A DNA stretch of 7,175 nt, taken from positions 1 through 7,175 of the forward strand of contig CANRHA010000087.1 in assembly GCA_947630315.1 (NCBI GenBank), written 5' to 3'. Below, piece by piece: positions 5,485 to 7,175 of this stretch. The notes below the pieces were generated by a model. It was not told where the DNA came from, made no database searches, and was given only the letters and a program-made list of their open reading frames with translations. The translations under genes and the position numbers were made by a program. The DNA comes from an uncultured Clostridia bacterium. GTDB lineage: Bacteria; Bacillota; Clostridia; Oscillospirales; Ruminococcaceae. The number at the start of each line of letters is the position of its first letter. Position 1 is the first letter of the stretch.

Positions 5485-5570
5485 CGGACCCGCTCGCGCA
5501 GGCTCCGCCTGCGCGCCCGCGCGCCTTCGGCGCGCGGCGGCAGCGCCGAAGGCGCTGCGGCGGCTCCGCC
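5485..5570. repeat. Cloverleaf-like palindromic element, copy 3 (decayed outer stem)
   Basis: Three triloop hairpins align with those of copy 2: 9 bp around tcc (5495-5515), 9 bp around ttc (5517-5537) and 8 bp around gaa (5540-5558). The right outer arm keeps CGGCTCCGCC (5561-5570), but the left arm near 5485-5494 matches its complement at only 8 of 10 bases, so the outer stem is weak. Relative to copy 2, the third pair of the middle hairpin changed from A-T to G-C on both sides. A further small hairpin, CAAGAAG (5592-5598) with CTTCTTG (5605-5611), lies between this element and uvrB. Confidence 0.75.
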
Positions 5571-5633
5571 CTTCATTTGCCCCAACCTCTCCAAGAAGCT
5601 CCGCCTTCTTGCGTTCCGACATTCTGTTTTTAT

Positions 5634-7175
5634 ATGGATCGATTTGTACTGAAAAGTGAATATAAACCCACCGGCGATCAGCCCCAGGCCATAGCCGAGC
5701 TTGTAAAGGGGATCCGCGAGGGAAAGAGAAACCAGACCCTCATGGGCGTTACCGGCTCGGGTAAAACATTTACCATGGCTAACGTTATCGCCGAAATAAA
5801 CCGCCCCACGCTGATCTTAGAACCGAATAAGACCCTTGCCGCGCAGATCTGCTCCGAATTTCGCGAGTTTTTCCCCGACAGCGCGGTAGAGTTTTTCGTG
5901 AGCTATTATGATTATTATCAGCCCGAGGCGTATATCCCGGCGACGGACGTATATATCGAGAAGGATTCCGACGTAAACGACGAGATAGACCGCCTCAGAC
6001 ATTCCGCGACGGCCGCGCTTTCCGAGCGCAGAGACGTCGTTATTGTCGCGTCGGTAAGCTGTATATATTCCCTTGGCGACCCCGAGGAGTATAAGGATCA
6101 GATAGTATCCCTGCGCCGAGGAATGACCAAGAGCCGTGACGAGCTTATAAGCGAGCTTGTTTCTATACAGTATGAGCGCAACGACGTCGATTTTCAGCGC
6201 AACCGCTTCCGCGTCAGGGGAGACGTAGTTGAAATTTTCCCGTCGGGTTCTAACGATACCGCTATAAGGGTGGAATTTTTCGGCGATGAAATAGACCGCA
6301 TCAACGAAATAAATACCGTTACCGGCGAGGTCATAAGTTCGCTTGCCCATGCGCCCATTTTCCCCGCGTCTCATTATATCACCGGCAAGGATAAGCTTCA
6401 CGACGCAATAGAGGATATTGAAGCCGAGATGCGCGAGAGGGTCGAATTTTTCCGCTCTCAGGATAAGCTCATAGAGGCCCAGAGAATAGAACAACGCGTG
6501 AAGTACGATATGGAAATGCTCGAGGAAGTCGGCTTTTGCAGCGGTATAGAGAACTATTCCCGCGTTCTTGCAAGGCGCGAGCCGGGCGCGGTCCCGTTTA
6601 CTCTGCTCGACTTCTTCCCGAAGGATTTTTTGCTGATAGTTGACGAATCCCACGTTGCCCTGCCGCAGGTAAGGGGAATGTTTGCCGGAGACAGGGCGCG
6701 CAAGAATATACTTGTTGATTACGGGTTCAGACTGCCGTCTGCGCTCGATAACCGCCCGCTTACGTTTGACGAATTTTATTCCCGCATAAATCAGGCGATA
6801 TTTGTTTCGGCGACCCCGGGGCCGTTTGAAAAGGAAAATTCCGAGGCGATAGTCGAACAGATAATCCGCCCGACCGGCCTGCTTGATCCGCTTATAGAGG
6901 TCAGGCCCACTCAGGGTCAGATAGAAGACCTTATACTTGAGATAAACCAGCGCGCCGAAAAAGGCGAGAGGGTGCTTGTAACGACCCTGACCGTAAAGAT
7001 GGCCGAGGACCTCACCCAATATCTTCAGAACGTAGGCATAAAGGTTAGGTACATGCACCACTCCATCGACACGATAGAGAGAATGGAGATCATACGCGAT
7101 TTAAGGCTCGGCGAGTTTGACGTTTTGGTCGGCATAAACCTTTTAAGAGAGGGTCTTGATCTGCCGGAAGTGTCG
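5634..7175 (+). CDS. uvrB: UvrABC excinuclease subunit B, C-terminus cut by window edge
   Basis: The first 514 codons of UvrB, the DNA-damage-verifying helicase-like subunit of nucleotide excision repair, which receives damaged DNA from UvrA and recruits UvrC. The start MDRFVLKSEYKPTGDQPQAI is typical of the family. Walker A is GVTGSGKT (38-45, Lys44); the damage-probing beta-hairpin region begins at YYDYYQPEAY (91-100); motif II is DESH (337-340); SATP is at 392-395; motif VI begins at GINLLREGLDLPE (500-512). Full-length UvrB is usually about 660-680 residues, so the end of the second helicase domain and the UvrC-binding UVR domain are missing. No Shine-Dalgarno sequence is visible before ATG 5634: the preceding bases are ATTCTGTTTTTAT, and no better in-frame start is seen. 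A 414-codon antisense ORF over this gene is a shadow. Confidence 0.97.
   Translation, partial: MDRFVLKSEYKPTGDQPQAIAELVKGIREGKRNQTLMGVTGSGKTFTMANVIAEINRPTLILEPNKTLAAQICSEFREFFPDSAVEFFVSYYDYYQPEAYIPATDVYIEKDSDVNDEIDRLRHSATAALSERRDVVIVASVSCIYSLGDPEEYKDQIVSLRRGMTKSRDELISELVSIQYERNDVDFQRNRFRVRGDVVEIFPSGSNDTAIRVEFFGDEIDRINEINTVTGEVISSLAHAPIFPASHYITGKDKLHDAIEDIEAEMRERVEFFRSQDKLIEAQRIEQRVKYDMEMLEEVGFCSGIENYSRVLARREPGAVPFTLLDFFPKDFLLIVDESHVALPQVRGMFAGDRARKNILVDYGFRLPSALDNRPLTFDEFYSRINQAIFVSATPGPFEKENSEAIVEQIIRPTGLLDPLIEVRPTQGQIEDLILEINQRAEKGERVLVTTLTVKMAEDLTQYLQNVGIKVRYMHHSIDTIERMEIIRDLRLGEFDVLVGINLLREGLDLPEVS

Noticed and set aside
5817..7061. 414-codon minus-strand ORF over uvrB
   Set aside because: The plus strand here encodes a fully conserved UvrB; the antisense frame has no recognisable domain or ribosome site and arises from codon usage.

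Overview
The window looks like chromosomal DNA of an anaerobic Firmicute, most likely a gut Clostridia/Oscillospirales-type genome. This is inferred from the mix of genes (a CotH-kinase lipoprotein, a TIGR03905-type TSCPD protein, a NifS-like cysteine desulfurase with a DNSATT motif), strong purine-rich Shine-Dalgarno sequences and near-consensus vegetative promoters. It is not proven by any single marker.

Layout. Positions 1-926 carry two minus-strand genes, rnhA (RNase HI, complete) and downstream of it the N-terminal part of a cysteine desulfurase cut by the window edge. Both can be read from one minus-strand promoter (1013-985). Positions 927-1618 are a long intergenic region with two copies of a heptanucleotide-repeat block, a GC-rich cloverleaf-like palindrome (1348-1440), a third heptad array and an extended -10 promoter. 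The plus-strand genes follow: a CotH-kinase-domain lipoprotein (1619-3349), an intrinsic terminator (3414-3462), a consensus promoter and an RluA-family pseudouridine synthase (3642-4598). Then come a second repeat-filled spacer (4599-5124), a small TSCPD-domain protein (5125-5367), a third repeat-filled spacer (5368-5633) and the first 514 codons of uvrB, which runs off the right edge.

The genes do not form one pathway: they are RNA/DNA maintenance functions (RNase HI, UvrB, pseudouridine synthase), a sulfur-transfer enzyme, a surface protein kinase-like lipoprotein and a small cysteine-containing protein. Four near-consensus promoters suggest that most are separate transcription units.

The unusual content is between the genes. 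(1) Three GC-rich elements each hold three successive triloop hairpins with 8-10 bp stems. In two of them a perfect outer stem (14 or 19 bp) encloses the three, giving a cloverleaf or four-way junction; in the third the outer stem has decayed. Two copies are homologous and show a compensatory base-pair change. (2) Six short tandem arrays share one heptanucleotide consensus, about RTYAGAN. Four of them lie upstream of the four promoters and one supplies the cotH stop codon. (3) Two of these arrays are joined to the same small hairpin, in inward-facing inverted orientation on either side of the cotH-rluA segment, with one covarying base pair. I cannot match these repeats to a named family; they are the best candidates here for something undescribed.
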